Shown: positions 48,824 to 63,032 of the stretch, in pieces
How positions within the stretch are numbered: the stretch's first letter is position 1
Layout of the letters: every line of letters begins with the position of its first letter
Source of the DNA: Luidia sarsii
Taxonomy: Eukaryota; Echinodermata; Asteroidea; Paxillosida; Luidiidae
DNA length: 64,000 nucleotides
Direction of reading: 5' to 3'
NCBI GenBank assembly: GCA_949987565.1
Contig: OX465111.1
Location: 5,328,921-5,392,920, forward strand
Notes under the pieces: model-generated
Databases searched by the model: none
What the model saw: the letters and a program-made list of their open reading frames with translations, nothing else
What the model was told of the DNA's origin: nothing
Made by a program: the position numbers and the translations under genes

Positions 48824-50853
48824 CTACCCTGTATTAGCGAGAGGGCATGTGTGTGTAGACTCGCACATAAGAGAGGGCGGAGAGTAACAGGAAAGAAAAC
48901 TTCACTTTGCAAGTTAATATCTCTTTTCATTTTAGGTTGACAAGGCTAAATGTTGCCATGCTATGAGCCCTTGAAATGAGCTATCTCCCTGTGTTGAGAT
49001 TTTTCAAATCGAACATGTTTGGACGATTTTATTATCAATCAAAGTGACCTACCCTGTATTAGCGAGAGGCCTTGTGTGTGTACACTCGCACATAACAGAG
49101 GGCGGAGAGTAACAGGAAAGAAAACTTCACTTTGCAAGTTAATATCTCATTTAATATTTGGTTGACGAAGCTAAATGTTGGCATGGTAAGAGCCCTTGGA
49201 ATAAGCTATCCCCCAGTGTTGAGATTTGTCAAGTCGAAAAAGTTTGGACAATTTTATCATCAATCAAAGTGACCCACCCTGTATAAGCGAGAGGCCTTGT
49301 GTGTGTACACTCGCACATAACAGAGGGCGGAGAGTAACAGGAAAGAAAACTTCACTTTGCAAGTTAATATCTCATTTAATATTTGGTTGACGAAGCTAAA
49401 TGTTGGCATTGTAAGAGCCCTTGGAATAAGCTATCTCCCAGTGTTGAGATTTTTTAAATCGAACATGTTTGGACGACTTGATCATCAATCAAAGTGACCT
49501 ACCCTGTATTAGCGAGAGGCCTTGTGTGTGTACACTCGCACATAACAGAGGGCGGAGAGTAACAGGAAAGAAAACTTCACTTTGCAAGTTAATATCTCAT
49601 TTAATATTTGGTTGACGAAGCTAAATGTTGGCATGGTAAGAGCCCTTGGAAAAAGCTATCCCCATGTGTTGAGATTTGTCAAGTCGAAAATGTTTGGACA
49701 ATTTTATCATCAATCAAAGTGACCTACCCTGTATAAGCGAGAGGCCTTGTGTGTGTCCACTCGCACATAACAGAGGGCGGAGAGTAACAGGAAAGAAAAC
49801 TTCACTTTGCAAGTTAATATCTCTTTTCATTTTAGGTTGACGAAGCTAAATGTCGCCATGCTAAGAGCCCTTAAAATAAGCTATCACCCAGTGTTGAGAG
49901 TTTTTAAATCGAACATGTTTGGACGACTTGATCATCAATCAAAGTGACCTACCCTGTATTAGCGAGAGGCCTTGTGTGCGTACACTCGCACATAACAGAG
50001 GGCGGAGAGTAACAGGAAAGAAAACTTCACTTTGCAAGTTGATATCTCTTTTAATATTTGGTTGACGAATCTAAATGTTGGCATGGTAAGAGCCCTTGGA
50101 ATAAGCTATCCCCCAGTGTTGAGATTTGTCAAGTCGAAAATGTTTGGACAATTTTATCATCAATCAAAGTGACCTACCCTGTATAAGCGAGAGGCCTTGT
50201 GTGTGTCCACTCGCACATAACAGAGGGCGGAGAGTAACAGGAAAGAAAACTTCACTTTGCAAGTTAATATCTCTTTTCATTTTAGGTTGACGAAGCTAAA
50301 TGTCGGCATGCTAAGTGCCCTTGGAATAAGCTATCTCCCAGTGTTCAGATTTCTCAAGTCGAAAATGTTTGGACAATTTTATCATCAATCAAAGTGACCT
50401 ACCCTGTATCAGCGAGAGGGCTTGTGTGTGTAGATTTGCACATAACAGAGGGCGGAGAGTAACAGGAAAGAAAAAATCACTTTGCAAGTTGATATCTCAT
50501 TTCATTTTAGATTCACGAAGCTAAATGTCAGCATGCTAAGAGCCCTCGGAATATGCTATCTCTCAGTGTTGAGATTTCTCAAATCGAACATGTTTGGACG
50601 ATTTTATCATCAATCAAAGTGACCTACCCTGTATTAGGGAGTGGCTTGTGTGTGTAGACTCGCATATAACAGAGGCGGAGAGTAACAGGAATGAAAAATT
50701 CACTTTGCAAATTAATATCTCATTTCATTTTAGGTTGACGAAGCTAAATGTCGGCATGCTAAGTGCCCTTGGAATAAGCTATCTCCCAGTGTTCAGATTT
50801 CTCAAATCGAACATGTTTCGACGATTTTATCATCAATCGATGTGACCTACCCT

Positions 50854-50969
50854 GGGTTGATGACGGAACAGGTCTGAGAGGATAACCACTTTACCATTGA
50901 ATATTTAGCGAGACCTGTTGACTAGCATAGAGACGCACAAGTCGCTGCATTGTACCGGTGCATTGTACC
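50854..50969 (+). repeat. A module 19
   Basis: Consensus. First of a 3248-bp series (50854, 54102, 57350). Confidence 0.9.
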
Positions 50970-51650
50970 CTACCCTGTATTAGCGAGAGGGCATGTGTGT
51001 GTAGACTCGCACATAAGAGAGGGCGGAGAGTAACAGGAAAGAAAACTTCACTTTGCAAGTTAATATCTCTTTTCATTTTAGGTTGACAAGGCTAAATGTT
51101 GCCATGCTATGAGCCCTTGGAATGAGCTATCTCCCTTGTTGAGATTTTTCAAATCGAACATGTTTGGACGATTTTATTATCAATCAAAGTGACCTACCCT
51201 GTATTAGCGAGAGGCCTTGTGTGTGTACACTCGCACATAACAGAGGGCGGAGAGTAACAGGAAAGAAAACTTCACTTTGCAAGTTAATATCTCATTTAAT
51301 ATTTGGTTGAAGAAGCTAAATGTTGGCATGGTAAGAGCCCTTGGAATAAGCTATCCCCCAGTGTTGAGATTTGTCAAGTCGAAAAAGTTTGGACAATTTT
51401 ATCATCAATCAAAGTGACCTACCCTGTATAAGCGAGAGGCCTTGTGTGTGTACACTCGCACATAACAGAGGGCGGAGAGTAACAGGAAAGAAAACTTCAC
51501 TTTGCAAGTTAATATCTCATTTCATTTTAGGATGACGAAGCTAAATGTTGGCATGGTAAGAGCCCTTGAAATAAGCTATCTCCCAGTGTTGAGATTTTTC
51601 AAATCGAACATGTTTGGACGATTTTATCATCCAGCAAAATGACGTACCCT

Positions 51651-51822
51651 GGGATGATGACCGAACAGGTCTGAGAGGATGACCACCTGACCATTGAATA
51701 TCTAGGGAGACCCGTTGACTAGCATAGAGACGCACGCGTCGCTGCACTTTTAGAATCATCGTACTCTCGTCCTTTCTTATGTTTGGACCGAACAAATTAC
51801 ACTTTGTAGGTTTATATATCAT
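51651..51822 (+). repeat. B module 12
   Basis: TCTAGGGAGACCC allele; followed by an S3 with GGTTGAAAAGGC. Confidence 0.9.
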
Positions 51823-52402
51823 TTAATATTTGGTTGAAAAGGCTAAATGTTGCCATGCTATGAGCCCTTGGAATGAGCTATCTCCCAGTGTTGAGATTTC
51901 TCAAATCAAACATGTTTCGACGAGTTTATCATCAATCAAAGTGACTTACCCTGTATTAGCGAGAGGCCTTGTGTGTGTACACTCGCACATAACAGAGGGC
52001 GGAGAGTAACAGGAAAGAAAACTTCACTTTGGAAGTTAATATCTCATTTAATATTTGGTCGACGAAGCTAAATGTTGGCATGGTAAAAGCTCTTGGAATA
52101 AGCTGTCCCCCAGTGTTGAGATTTCTCAAGTCAAAAATGTTTGGACAATTTTATCATCAATCAAAGTGACCTACCCTGTATAAGCGAGAGGGCTTGTGTG
52201 TGTAGACCCGCACATAACAGAGGGCGGAGAGTAACAGGAATGAAACATTCGCTATGCAAGTTAATATCTCTTTTCATTTTAGGTTGACGAAGCTAAATGT
52301 CGGCATGCTAAGAGCCCTTAAAATAAGCTATCTCCCAGTGTTCAGATTTCTCAAATCGAACATGTTTCGACGATTTTATCATCAATCGATGTGACCTACC
52401 CT

Positions 52403-52518
52403 GGGTTGATGACGGAACAGGTCTGAGAGGATAACCACTTTACCATTGAATATTTAGCGAGACCTGTTGACTAGCATAGAGACGCACAAGTCGCTGCATT
52501 GTACCGGTGCATTGTACC
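52403..52518 (+). repeat. A module 20
   Basis: Consensus. Partner of 55651 (3248 bp) and 63785 (11382 bp). Confidence 0.9.
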
Positions 52519-54101
52519 CTACCCTGTATTAGCGAGAGGGCATGTGTGTGTAGACTCGCACATAAGAGAGGGCGGAGAGTAACAGGAAAACAAACTTCAC
52601 TTTGCAAGTTAATATCTCTTTTCATTTTAAGTTGACAAGGCTAAATGTTGCCAGGCTATGAGCCCTTGGAATGAGCTATCTCCCAGTGTTGAGATTTTTC
52701 AAATCGAACATGTTTGGACGATTTTATTATCAATCAAAGTGACCTACCCTGTATTAGCGAGAGGCCTTGTGTGTGTACACTCGCATATAACAGAGGGCGG
52801 AGAGTAACAGGAAAGAAAACTTCACTTTGCAAGTTAATATCTCATTTAATATTTGGTTGACGAAGCTAAATGTTGGCATGGTAAGAGCCCTTGGAATAAG
52901 CTATCTCCCAGTGTTGAGATTTTTCAAATCAAACATGTTTGGACGACTTGATCATCAATCAAAGTGACCTACCCTGTATTAGCGAGAGGCCTTGTGTGTG
53001 TACACTCGCACATAACAGAGGGCGGAGAGTAACAGGAAAGAAAACTTCACTTTGCAAGTTAATATCTCATTTAATATTTGGTTGACGAAGCTAAATGTTG
53101 GCATGGTAAGAGCCCTTGGAATAAGCTATCCCCCAGTGTTGAGATTTCTCAAGTCGAAAATGTTTGGACAATTTTATCATCAATCAAAGTGACCTACCCT
53201 GTATTAGCGAGAGGCCTTGTGTGTGTACACTCGCACATAACAGAGGGCGGAGAGTAACAGGAAAGAAAACTTCACTTTGCAAGTTAATATCTCTTTTCAT
53301 TTTAGGTTGACGAAGCTAAATGTCGGCATGCTAAGAGCCCTTAAAATAAGCTATCTCCCAGTGTTGAGAGTTTTCAAAATCGAACATGTTTGGACGACTT
53401 GATCATCAATCAAAGTGACCTACCCTGTATTAGCGAGAGGCCTTGTGTGCGTACACTCGCACATAACAGAGGGCGGAGAGTAACAGGAAAGAAAACTTCA
53501 CTTTGCAAGTTGATATCTCATTTCATTTTAGGTTGACGAAGCTAAATGTTGGCATGGTAAGAGCCCTTGGAATAAGCTATCCCCCAGTGTTGAGATTTCT
53601 CAAGTCGAAAATGTTTGGACAATTTTATCATCAATCAAAGTGACCTACCCTGTATAAGCGAGAGGGCTTGTGTGTGTAGACTCGCACATAACAGAGGGCG
53701 GAGAGTAACAGGAAAGAAAAAATCACTTTGCAAGTTGATATCTCATTTCATTTTAGATTCACGAAGCTAAATGTCAGCATGCTAAGAGCCCTCGGAATAT
53801 GCTATCTCTCAGTGTTGAGATTTCTCAAATCGAACATGTTTGGACGATTTTATCATCAATCAAAGTGACCTACCCTGTATTAGGGAGAGGGCTTGTGTGT
53901 GTAGACTCGCATATAACAGAGGGCGGAGAGTAACAGGAATGAAAAATTCACTTTGCAAATTAATATCTCATTTCATTTTAGGTTGACGAAGCTAAATGTC
54001 GGCATGTTAAGTGCCCTTGAAATAAGCTATCTCCCAGTGTTCAGATTTCTCAAATCGAACATGTTTCGACGATTTTATCATCAATCGATATGACCTACCC
54101 T

Positions 54102-54217
54102 GGGTTGATGACGGAACAGGTCTGAGAGGATAACCACTTTACCATTGAATATTTAGCGAGACCTGTTGACTAGCATAGAGACGCACAAGTCGCTGCATTG
54201 TACCGGTGCATTGTACC
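54102..54217 (+). repeat. A module 21
   Basis: Consensus; preceded by ATCGATATGACC. Confidence 0.9.
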
Positions 54218-54898
54218 CTACCCTGTATTAGCGAGAGGGCATGTGTGTGTAGACTCGCACATAAGAGAGGGCGGAGAGTAACAGGAAAGAAAACTTCACT
54301 TTGCAAGTTAATATCTCTTTTCATTTTAGGTTGACAAGGCTAAATGTTGCCATGCTATGAGCCCTTGGAATGAGCTATCTCCCTTGTTGAGATTTTTCAA
54401 ATCGAACATGTTTGGACGATTTTATTATCAATCAAAGTGACCTACCCTGTATTAGCGAGAGGCCTTGTGTGTGTACACTCGCACATAACAGAGGGCGGAG
54501 AGTAACAGGAAAGAAAACTTCACTTTGCAAGTTAATATCTCATTTAATATTTGGTTGACGAAGCTAAATGTTGGCATGGTAAGAGCCCTTGGAATAAGCT
54601 ATCCCCCAGTGTTGAGATTTGTCAAGTCGAAAAAGTTTGGACAATTTGATCATCAATCAAAGTGACCTACCCTGTATAAGCGAGAGGCCTTGTGTGTGTA
54701 CACTCGCACATAACAGAGGGCGGAGAGTAACAGGAAAGAAAACTTCACTTTGCAAGTTAATATCTCATTTCATTTTAGGATGACGAAGCTAAATGTTGGC
54801 ATGGTAAGAGCCCTTGAAATAAGCTATCTCCCAGTGTTGAGATTTTTCAAATCGAACATGTTTGGACGATTTTATCATCCAGCAAAATGACGTACCCT

Positions 54899-55070
54899 GG
54901 GATGATGACCGAACAGGTCTGAGAGGATGACCACCTGACCATTGAATATCTAGGGAGACCCGTTGACTAGCATAGAGACGCACGCGTCGCTGCACTTTTA
55001 GAATCATCGTACTCTCGTCCTTTCTTATGTTTGGACCGAACAAATTACACTTTGTAGGTTTATATATCAT
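54899..55070 (+). repeat. B module 13
   Basis: Partner of 51651 at 3248 bp, same alleles. Confidence 0.9.
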
Positions 55071-55650
55071 TTAATATTTGGTTGAAAAGGCTAAATGTTG
55101 CCATGCTATGAGCCCTTGGAATGAGCTATCTCCCAGTGTTGAGATTTCTCAAATCAAACATGTTTCGACGAGTTTATCATCAATCAAAGTGACTTACCCT
55201 GTATTAGCGAGAGGCCTTGTGTGTGTACACTCGCACATAACAGAGGGCGGAGAGTAACAGGAAAGAAAACTTCACTTTGGAAGTTAATATCTCATTTAAT
55301 ATTTGGTCGACGAAGCTAAATGTTGGCATGGTAAAAGCTCTTGGAATAAGCTGTCCCCCAGTGTTGAGATTTCTCAAGTCAAAAATGTTTGGACAATTTT
55401 ATCATCAATCAAAGTGACCTACCCTGTATAAGCGAGAGGGCTTGTGTGTGTAGACCCGCACATAACAGAGGGCGGAGAGTAACAGGAATGAAACATTCGC
55501 TATGCAAGTTAATATCTCTTTTCATTTTAGGTTGACGAAGCTAAATGTCGGCATGCTAAGAGCCCTTAAAATAAGCTATCTCCCAGTGTTCAGATTTCTC
55601 AAATCGAACATGTTTCGACGATTTTATCATCAATCGATGTGACCTACCCT

Positions 55651-55766
55651 GGGTTGATGACGGAACAGGTCTGAGAGGATAACCACTTTACCATTGAATA
55701 TTTAGCGAGACCTGTTGACTAGCATAGAGACGCACAAGTCGCTGCATTGTACCGGTGCATTGTACC
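55651..55766 (+). repeat. A module 22
   Basis: Consensus. Partner of 52403. Confidence 0.9.
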
Positions 55767-57349
55767 CTACCCTGTATTAGCGAGAGGGCATGTGTGTGTA
55801 GACTCGCACATAAGAGAGGGCGGAGAGTAACAGGAAAACAAACTTCACTTTGCAAGTTAATATCTCTTTTCATTTTAAGTTGACAAGGCTAAATGTTGCC
55901 AGGCTATGAGCCCTTGGAATGAGCTATCTCCCAGTGTTGAGATTTTTCAAATCGAACATGTTTGGACGATTTTATTATCAATCAAAGTGACCTACCCTGT
56001 ATTAGCGAGAGGCCTTGTGTGTGTACACTCGCATATAACAGAGGGCGGAGAGTAACAGGAAAGAAAACTTCACTTTGCAAGTTAATATCTCATTTAATAT
56101 TTGGTTGACGAAGCTAAATGTTGGCATGGTAAGAGCCCTTGGAATAAGCTATCTCCCAGTGTTGAGATTTTTCAAATCAAACATGTTTGGACGACTTGAT
56201 CATCAATCAAAGTGACCTACCCTGTATTAGCGAGAGGCCTTGTGTGTGTACACTCGCACATAACAGAGGGCGGAGAGTAACAGGAAAGAAAACTTCACTT
56301 TGCAAGTTAATATCTCATTTAATATTTGGTTGACGAAGCTAAATGTTGGCATGGTAAGAGCCCTTGGAATAAGCTATCCCCCAGTGTTGAGATTTCTCAA
56401 GTCGAAAATGTTTGGACAATTTTATCATCAATCAAAGTGACCTACCCTGTATTAGCGAGAGGCCTTGTGTGTGTACACTCGCACATAACAGAGGGCGGAG
56501 AGTAACAGGAAAGAAAACTTCACTTTGCAAGTTAATATCTCTTTTCATTTTAGGTTGACGAAGCTAAATGTCGGCATGCTAAGAGCCCTTAAAATAAGCT
56601 ATCTCCCAGTGTTGAGAGTTTTCAAAATCGAACATGTTTGGACGACTTGATCATCAATCAAAGTGACCTACCCTGTATTAGCGAGAGGCCTTGTGTGCGT
56701 ACACTCGCACATAACAGAGGGCGGAGAGTAACAGGAAAGAAAACTTCACTTTGCAAGTTGATATCTCATTTCATTTTAGGTTGACGAAGCTAAATGTTGG
56801 CATGGTAAGAGCCCTTGGAATAAGCTATCCCCCAGTGTTGAGATTTCTCAAGTCGAAAATGTTTGGACAATTTTATCATCAATCAAAGTGACCTACCCTG
56901 TATAAGCGAGAGGGCTTGTGTGTGTAGACTCGCACATAACAGAGGGCGGAGAGTAACAGGAAAGAAAAAATCACTTTGCAAGTTGATATCTCATTTCATT
57001 TTAGATTCACGAAGCTAAATGTCAGCATGCTAAGAGCCCTCGGAATATGCTATCTCTCAGTGTTGAGATTTCTCAAATCGAACATGTTTGGACGATTTTA
57101 TCATCAATCAAAGTGACCTACCCTGTATTAGGGAGAGGGCTTGTGTGTGTAGACTCGCATATAACAGAGGGCGGAGAGTAACAGGAATGAAAAATTCACT
57201 TTGCAAATTAATATCTCATTTCATTTTAGGTTGACGAAGCTAAATGTCGGCATGTTAAGTGCCCTTGAAATAAGCTATCTCCCAGTGTTCAGATTTCTCA
57301 AATCGAACATGTTTCGACGATTTTATCATCAATCGATATGACCTACCCT

Positions 57350-57465
57350 GGGTTGATGACGGAACAGGTCTGAGAGGATAACCACTTTACCATTGAATAT
57401 TTAGCGAGAACTGTTGACTAGCATAGAGACGCACAAGTCGCTGCATTGTACCGGTGCATTGTACC
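57350..57465 (+). repeat. A module 23
   Basis: Private GCGAGAACTG. Followed by a GACGAAGC monomer, not S3, where the 3248-bp homology ends. Confidence 0.9.
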
Positions 57466-59495
57466 CTACCCTGTATTAGCGAGAGGGCATGTGTGTGTAG
57501 ACTCGCACATAAGAGAGGGCGGAGAGTAACAGGAAAGAAAACTTCACTTTGCAAGTTAATATCTCTTTTCATTTTAGGTTGACGAAGCTAAATGTCGGCA
57601 TGCTAAGAGCCCTTAAAATAAGCTATCTCCCAGTGTTGAGAGTTTTCAAATCGAACATGTTTGGACGATTTTATTATCAATCAAAGTGACCTACCCTGTA
57701 TTAGCGAGAGGCCTTGTGTGTGTACACTCGCACATAACAGAGGGCGGAGAGTAACAGGAAAGAAAACTTCACTTTGCAAGTTAATATCTCATTTGATATT
57801 TGGTTGACGAAGCTAAATGTTGGCATGGTAAGAGCCCTTGGAATAAGCTATCCCCCAGTGTTGAGATTTGTCAAGTCGAAAAAGTTTGGACAATTTTATC
57901 ATCAATCAAAGTGACCCACCCTGTATAAGCGAGAAGCCTTGTGTGTGTACACTCGCACATAACAGAGGGCGGAGAGTAACAGGAAAGAAAACTTCACTTT
58001 GCAAGTTAATATCTCATTTAATATTTGGTTGACGAAGCTAAATGTTGGCATGGTAAGAGCCCTTGGAATAAGCTATCTCCCAGTGTTGAGATTTTTCAAA
58101 TCGAACATGTTTGGACGACTTGATCATCAATCAAAGTGACCTACCCTGTATTAGCGAGAGGCCTTGTGTGTGTACACTCGCACATAACAGAGGGCGGAGA
58201 GTAACAGGAAAGAAAACTTCACTTTGCAAGTTAATATCTCATTTAATATTTGGTTGACGAAGCTAAATGTTGGCATGTAAGAGCCCTTTGAATAAGCTAT
58301 CTCCCAGTGTTGAGATTTTTCAAATCGAAAATGTTTGGACGACATGATCATCAATCAAAGTGACCTACCCTGTATTAGCGAGAGGCCTTGTGTGCGTACA
58401 CTCGCACATAACAGAGGGCGGAGAGTAACAGGAAAGAAAACTTCACTTTGCAAGTTAATATCTCATTTAATATTTGGTTGACGAATCTAAATGTTGGCAT
58501 GGTAAGAGCCCTTGGAATAAGCTATCCCCCAGTGTTGAGATTTGTCAAGTCGAAAATGTTTGGACAATTTTATCATCAATCAAAGTGACCTACCCTGTAT
58601 AAGCGAGAGGCCTTGTGTGTGTCCACTCGCACATAACAGAGGGCGGAGAGTAACAGGAAAGAAAACTTCACTTTGCAAGTTAATATCTCTTTTCATTTTA
58701 GGTTGACGAAGCTAAATGTCGGCATGCTAAGAGCCCTTAAAATAAGCTATCTCCCAGTGTTGAGAGTTTTCAAATCGAACATGTTTGGACGACTTGATCA
58801 TCAATCAAAGTGACTTACCCTGTATTAGCGAGAGGCCTTGTGTGCGTACACTCGCACATAACAGAGGGCGGAGAGTAACAGGAAAGAAAACTTCACTTTG
58901 CAAGTTGATATCTCATTTCATTTTAGGTTGACGAAGCTAAATGTCGGCATGCTAAGTGCCCTTGGAATAAGCTATCTCCCAGTGTTCAGATTTCTCAAGT
59001 CGAAAATGTTTGGACAATTTTATCATCAATCAAAGTGACCTACCCTGTATAAGCGAGAGGGCTTGTGTGTGTAGATTTGCACATAACAGAGGGCGGAGAG
59101 TAACAGGAAAGAAAAAATCACTTTGCAAGTTGATATCTCATTTCATTTTAGATTCACGAAGCTAAATGTCAGCATGCTAAGAGCCCTCGGAATATGCTAT
59201 CTCTCAGTGTTGAGATTTCTCAAATCGAACATGTTTGGACGATTTTATCATCAATCAAAGTGACCTACCCTGTATTAGGGAGTGGCTTGTGTGTGTAGAC
59301 TCGCATATAACAGAGGGCGGAGAGTAACAGGAATGAAAAATTCACTTTGCAAATTAATATCTCATTTCATTTTAGGTTGACGAAGCTAAATGTCGGCATG
59401 CTAAGTGCCCTTGGAATAAGCTATCTCCCAGTGTTCAGATTTCTCAAATCGAACATGTTTCGACGATTTTATCATCAATCGATGTGACCTACCCT

Positions 59496-59611
59496 GGGTT
59501 GATGACGGAACAGGTCTGAGAGGATAACCACTTTACCATTGAATATTTAGCGAGACCTGTTGACTAGCATAGAGACGCACAAGTCGCTGCATTGTACCGG
59601 TGCATTGTACC
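59496..59611 (+). repeat. A module 24
   Basis: Consensus. 2146 bp after the previous one, a spacing also seen at 48708-50854. Confidence 0.9.
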
Positions 59612-60518
59612 CTACCCTGTATTAGCGAGAGGGCATGTGTGTGTAGACTCGCACATAAGAGAGGGCGGAGAGTAACAGGAAAACAAACTTCACTTTGCAA
59701 GTTAATATCTCTTTTCATTTTAAGTTGACAAGGCTAAATGTTGCCAGGCTATGAGCCCTTGGAATGAGCTATCTCCCAGTGTTGAGATTTTTCAAATCGA
59801 ACATGTTTGGACGATTTTATTATCAATCAAAGTGACCTACCCTGTATTAGCGAGAGGCCTTGTGTGTGTACACTCGCACATAACAGAGGGCGGAGAGTAA
59901 CAGGAAAGAAAACTTCACTTTGCAAGTTAATATCTCTTTTCATTTTAGGTTGACGAAGCTAAATGTCGGCATGCTAAGAGCCCTTAAAATAAGCTATCTC
60001 CCAGTGTTGAGATTTTTCAAATCGAACGTGTTTGGACGACTTGATCATCAATCAAAGTGACCTACCCTGTATTAGCGAGAGGCCTTGTGTGCGTACACTC
60101 GCACATAACAGAGGGCGGAGAGTAACAGGAAAGAAAACTTCACTTTGCAAGTTGATATCTCATTTCATTTTAGGTTGACGAAGCTAAATGTCGGCATGGT
60201 AAGAGCCCTTGGAATAAGCTATTTCCCAGTGTTGAGATTTATCAAGTCGAAAATGTTTGGACGATTTTATCATCAATCAAAGTGACCTACCCTGTATAAG
60301 CGAGAGGGCTTGTGTGTGTAGACTCGCACATAACAGAGGGCGGAGAGTAACAGGAAAGAAAAATTCACTTTGCAAGTTGATATCTCATTTCATTTTAGAT
60401 TGACGAAGCTAAATGTCGGCATGCGAAATGCCCTTGGAATAAGCTATCTCCCAGTGTTGAGATTTTTCAAATCGAACATGTTTGGTCGATTTTATCATCC
60501 AGCAAAATGACGTACCCT

Positions 60519-60690
60519 GGGATGATGACCGAACAGGTCTGAGAGGATGACCACCTGACCATTGAATATCTAGCGAGACCCGTTGACTAGCATAGAAACG
60601 GACGCGTCGCTGCACTTTTAGAATCATTGTACTCTTGTCCTTGCTTATATTTGGAGCGAACAAATGACATTATTTAGGTTGATATATCAT
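60519..60690 (+). repeat. B module 14 (most diverged)
   Basis: ATAGAAACGGACGCG, ATTGTACTCTTGTCC, TTGGAGCGAAC and GACATTATTTAGGTTGATAT set it apart from all others. It lies next to the truncated monomer and a diverged A module, so this spot has escaped homogenisation. Confidence 0.9.
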
Positions 60691-60699
60691 TTAATATTT

Positions 60700-60867
60700 G
60701 GTTGACAAGGCTAAATGTTGCCATGCTGAAACTCCTCGGATTAATCTATCTCCATGTGTTGAGATTTCTCAAATCGAACATGTTTCGACGATTTTATCAT
60801 CAATCAAAGTGACCTACCCTGTATTAGCGAGAGGCCTTGTGTGTGTACACTCGCACATAACATTTTA
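60700..60867 (+). repeat. Truncated short monomer (168 bp)
   Basis: This S3-like monomer, after the divergent B module, lacks 57 bp: CACATAAC joins directly to ATTTTAGGTTGACG. It also carries the divergent GCTGAAACTCCTCGGATTAATC. It is the shortest unit noticed in the array. Confidence 0.88.
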
Positions 60868-60988
60868 GGTTGACGAAGCTAAATGTCGTCATGATAAGAG
60901 CCCTTGGAATAAGCTATCTCCCAGTGTTCAGATTTCTCAAGTCGAACATGTTTGGACGATTTTATCATCAATCGATGTGACCTACCCT

Positions 60989-61104
60989 GGGTTGATGACG
61001 GAACAGGTCTGAGAGGATAACCACTTTACCATTGAATATTTAGCGAGACCCGTTGACTAGCATAGAGACGCATAAGTCGATGCATTGTACCGCTGCATTG
61101 TACC
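60989..61104 (+). repeat. A module 25
   Basis: Diverged: GCATAAGTCGATGC, GTACCGCTGCATTG, followed by GAGGGTTTGTG. Lies just after the truncated monomer. Confidence 0.88.
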
Positions 61105-62235
61105 CTACCCTGTATTAGCGAGAGGGTTTGTGTGTGTAGACTCGCACATGAGAGAGGGCGGAGAGTAACAGGAAAGAAAACTTCACTTTGCAAGTTAATA
61201 TCTCTTTTCATTTTAGGTTGACGAAGCTAAATGTCGCCATGCTAAGAGCCCTTAAAATAAGCTATCTCCCAGTGTTGAGAGTTTTTAAATCGAACATGTT
61301 TGGACGACTTGATCATCAATCAAAGTGACCTACCCTGTATTAGCGAGAGGCCTTGTGTGCGTACACTCGCACATAACAGAGGGCGGAGAGTAACAGGAAA
61401 GAAAACTTCACTTTGCAAGTTGATATCTCTTTTAATATTTGGTTGACGAATCTAAATGTTGGCATGGTAAGAGCCCTTGGAATAAGCTATCCCCCAGTGT
61501 TGAGATTTGTCAAGTCGAAAATGTTTGGACAATTTTATCATCAATCAAAGTGACCTACCCTGTATAAGCGAGAGGCCTTGTGTGTGTCCACTCGCACATA
61601 ACAGAGGGCGGAGAGTAACAGGAAAGAAAACTTCACTTTGCAAGTTAATATCTCTTTTCATTTTAGGTTGACGAAGCTAAATGTCGGCATGCTAAGTGCC
61701 CTTGGAATAAGCTATCTCCCAGTGTTCAGATTTCTCAAGTCGAAAATGTTTGGACAATTTTATCATCAATCAAAGTGACCTACCCTGTATCAGCGAGAGG
61801 GCTTGTGTGTGTAGATTTGCACATAACAGAGGGCGGAGAGTAACAGGAAAGAAAAAATCACTTTGCAAGTTGATATCTCATTTCATTTTAGATTCACGAA
61901 GCTAAATGTCAGCATGCTAAGAGCCCTCGGAATATGCTATCTCTCAGTGTTGAGATTTCTCAAATCGAACATGTTTGGACGATTTTATCATCAATCAAAG
62001 TGACCTACCCTGTATTAGGGAGTGGCTTGTGTGTGTAGACTCGCATATAACAGAGGGCGGAGAGTAACAGGAATGAAAAATTCACTTTGCAAATTAATAT
62101 CTCATTTCATTTTAGGTTGACGAAGCTAAATGTCGGCATGCTAAGTGCCCTTGGAATAAGCTATCTCCCAGTGTTCAGATTTCTCAAATCGAACATGTTT
62201 CGACGATTTTATCATCAATCGATGTGACCTACCCT

Positions 62236-62351
62236 GGGTTGATGACGGAACAGGTCTGAGAGGATAACCACTTTACCATTGAATATTTAGCGAGACCTGT
62301 TGACTAGCATAGAGACGCACAAGTCGCTGCATTGTACCGGTGCATTGTACC
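62236..62351 (+). repeat. A module 26
   Basis: Consensus. Partner of 50854 at 11382 bp. Confidence 0.9.
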
Positions 62352-63032
62352 CTACCCTGTATTAGCGAGAGGGCATGTGTGTGTAGACTCGCACATAAGA
62401 GAGGGCGGAGAGTAACAGGAAAGAAAACTTCACTTTGCAAGTTAATATCTCTTTTCATTTTAGGTTGACAAGGCTAAATGTTGCCATGCTATGAGCCCTT
62501 GGAATGAGCTATCTCCCTTGTTGAGATTTTTCAAATCGAACATGTTTGGACGATTTTATTATCAATCAAAGTGACCTACCCTGTATTAGCGAGAGGCCTT
62601 GTGTGTGTACACTCGCACATAACAGAGGGCGGAGAGTAACAGGAAAGAAAACTTCACTTTGCAAGTTAATATCTCATTTAATATTTGGTTGACGAAGCTA
62701 AATGTTGGCATGGTAAGAGCCCTTGGAATAAGCTATCCCCCAGTGTTGAGATTTGTCAAGTCGAAAAAGTTTGGACAATTTTATCATCAATCAAAGTGAC
62801 CTACCCTGTATAAGCGAGAGGCCTTGTGTGTGTACACTCGCACATAACAGAGGGCGGAGAGTAACAGGAAAGAAAACTTCACTTTGCAAGTTAATATCTC
62901 ATTTAATATTTGGTTGACGAAGCTAAATGTTGGCATGGTAAGAGCCCTTGAAATAAGCTATCTCCCAGTGTTGAGATTTTTCAAATCGAACATTTTTGGA
63001 CGATTTTATCATCCAGCAAAATGACGTACCCT

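Larger units (their letters stand above)
49801..52618 (+). repeat. 11.4-kb-offset duplication, copy 1
   Basis: Matches 61182 to the window end. Shared private variants: GTTTTTAAATCGAAC, GACGAATCTAAATG, CTGTATCAGCG, TAGGGAGTGGCTTG and TCTAGGGAGACCC. Confidence 0.85.
50846..54093 (+). repeat. 3248-bp tandem duplication, copy 1
   Basis: A modules 50854 and 52403 and B module 51651 recur exactly 3248 bp later. A private CTCCCTTGTTGAG deletion and TTCAAAATCGAAC insertion are shared. Confidence 0.92.
54094..57341 (+). repeat. 3248-bp tandem duplication, copy 2
   Basis: Differs from copy 1 at only a handful of positions I could see (for example GGTTGACGAAGC at 54555 where copy 1 has GGTTGAAGAAGC). 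Homology runs on to about 57572, into a third A module (57350). Confidence 0.92.
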
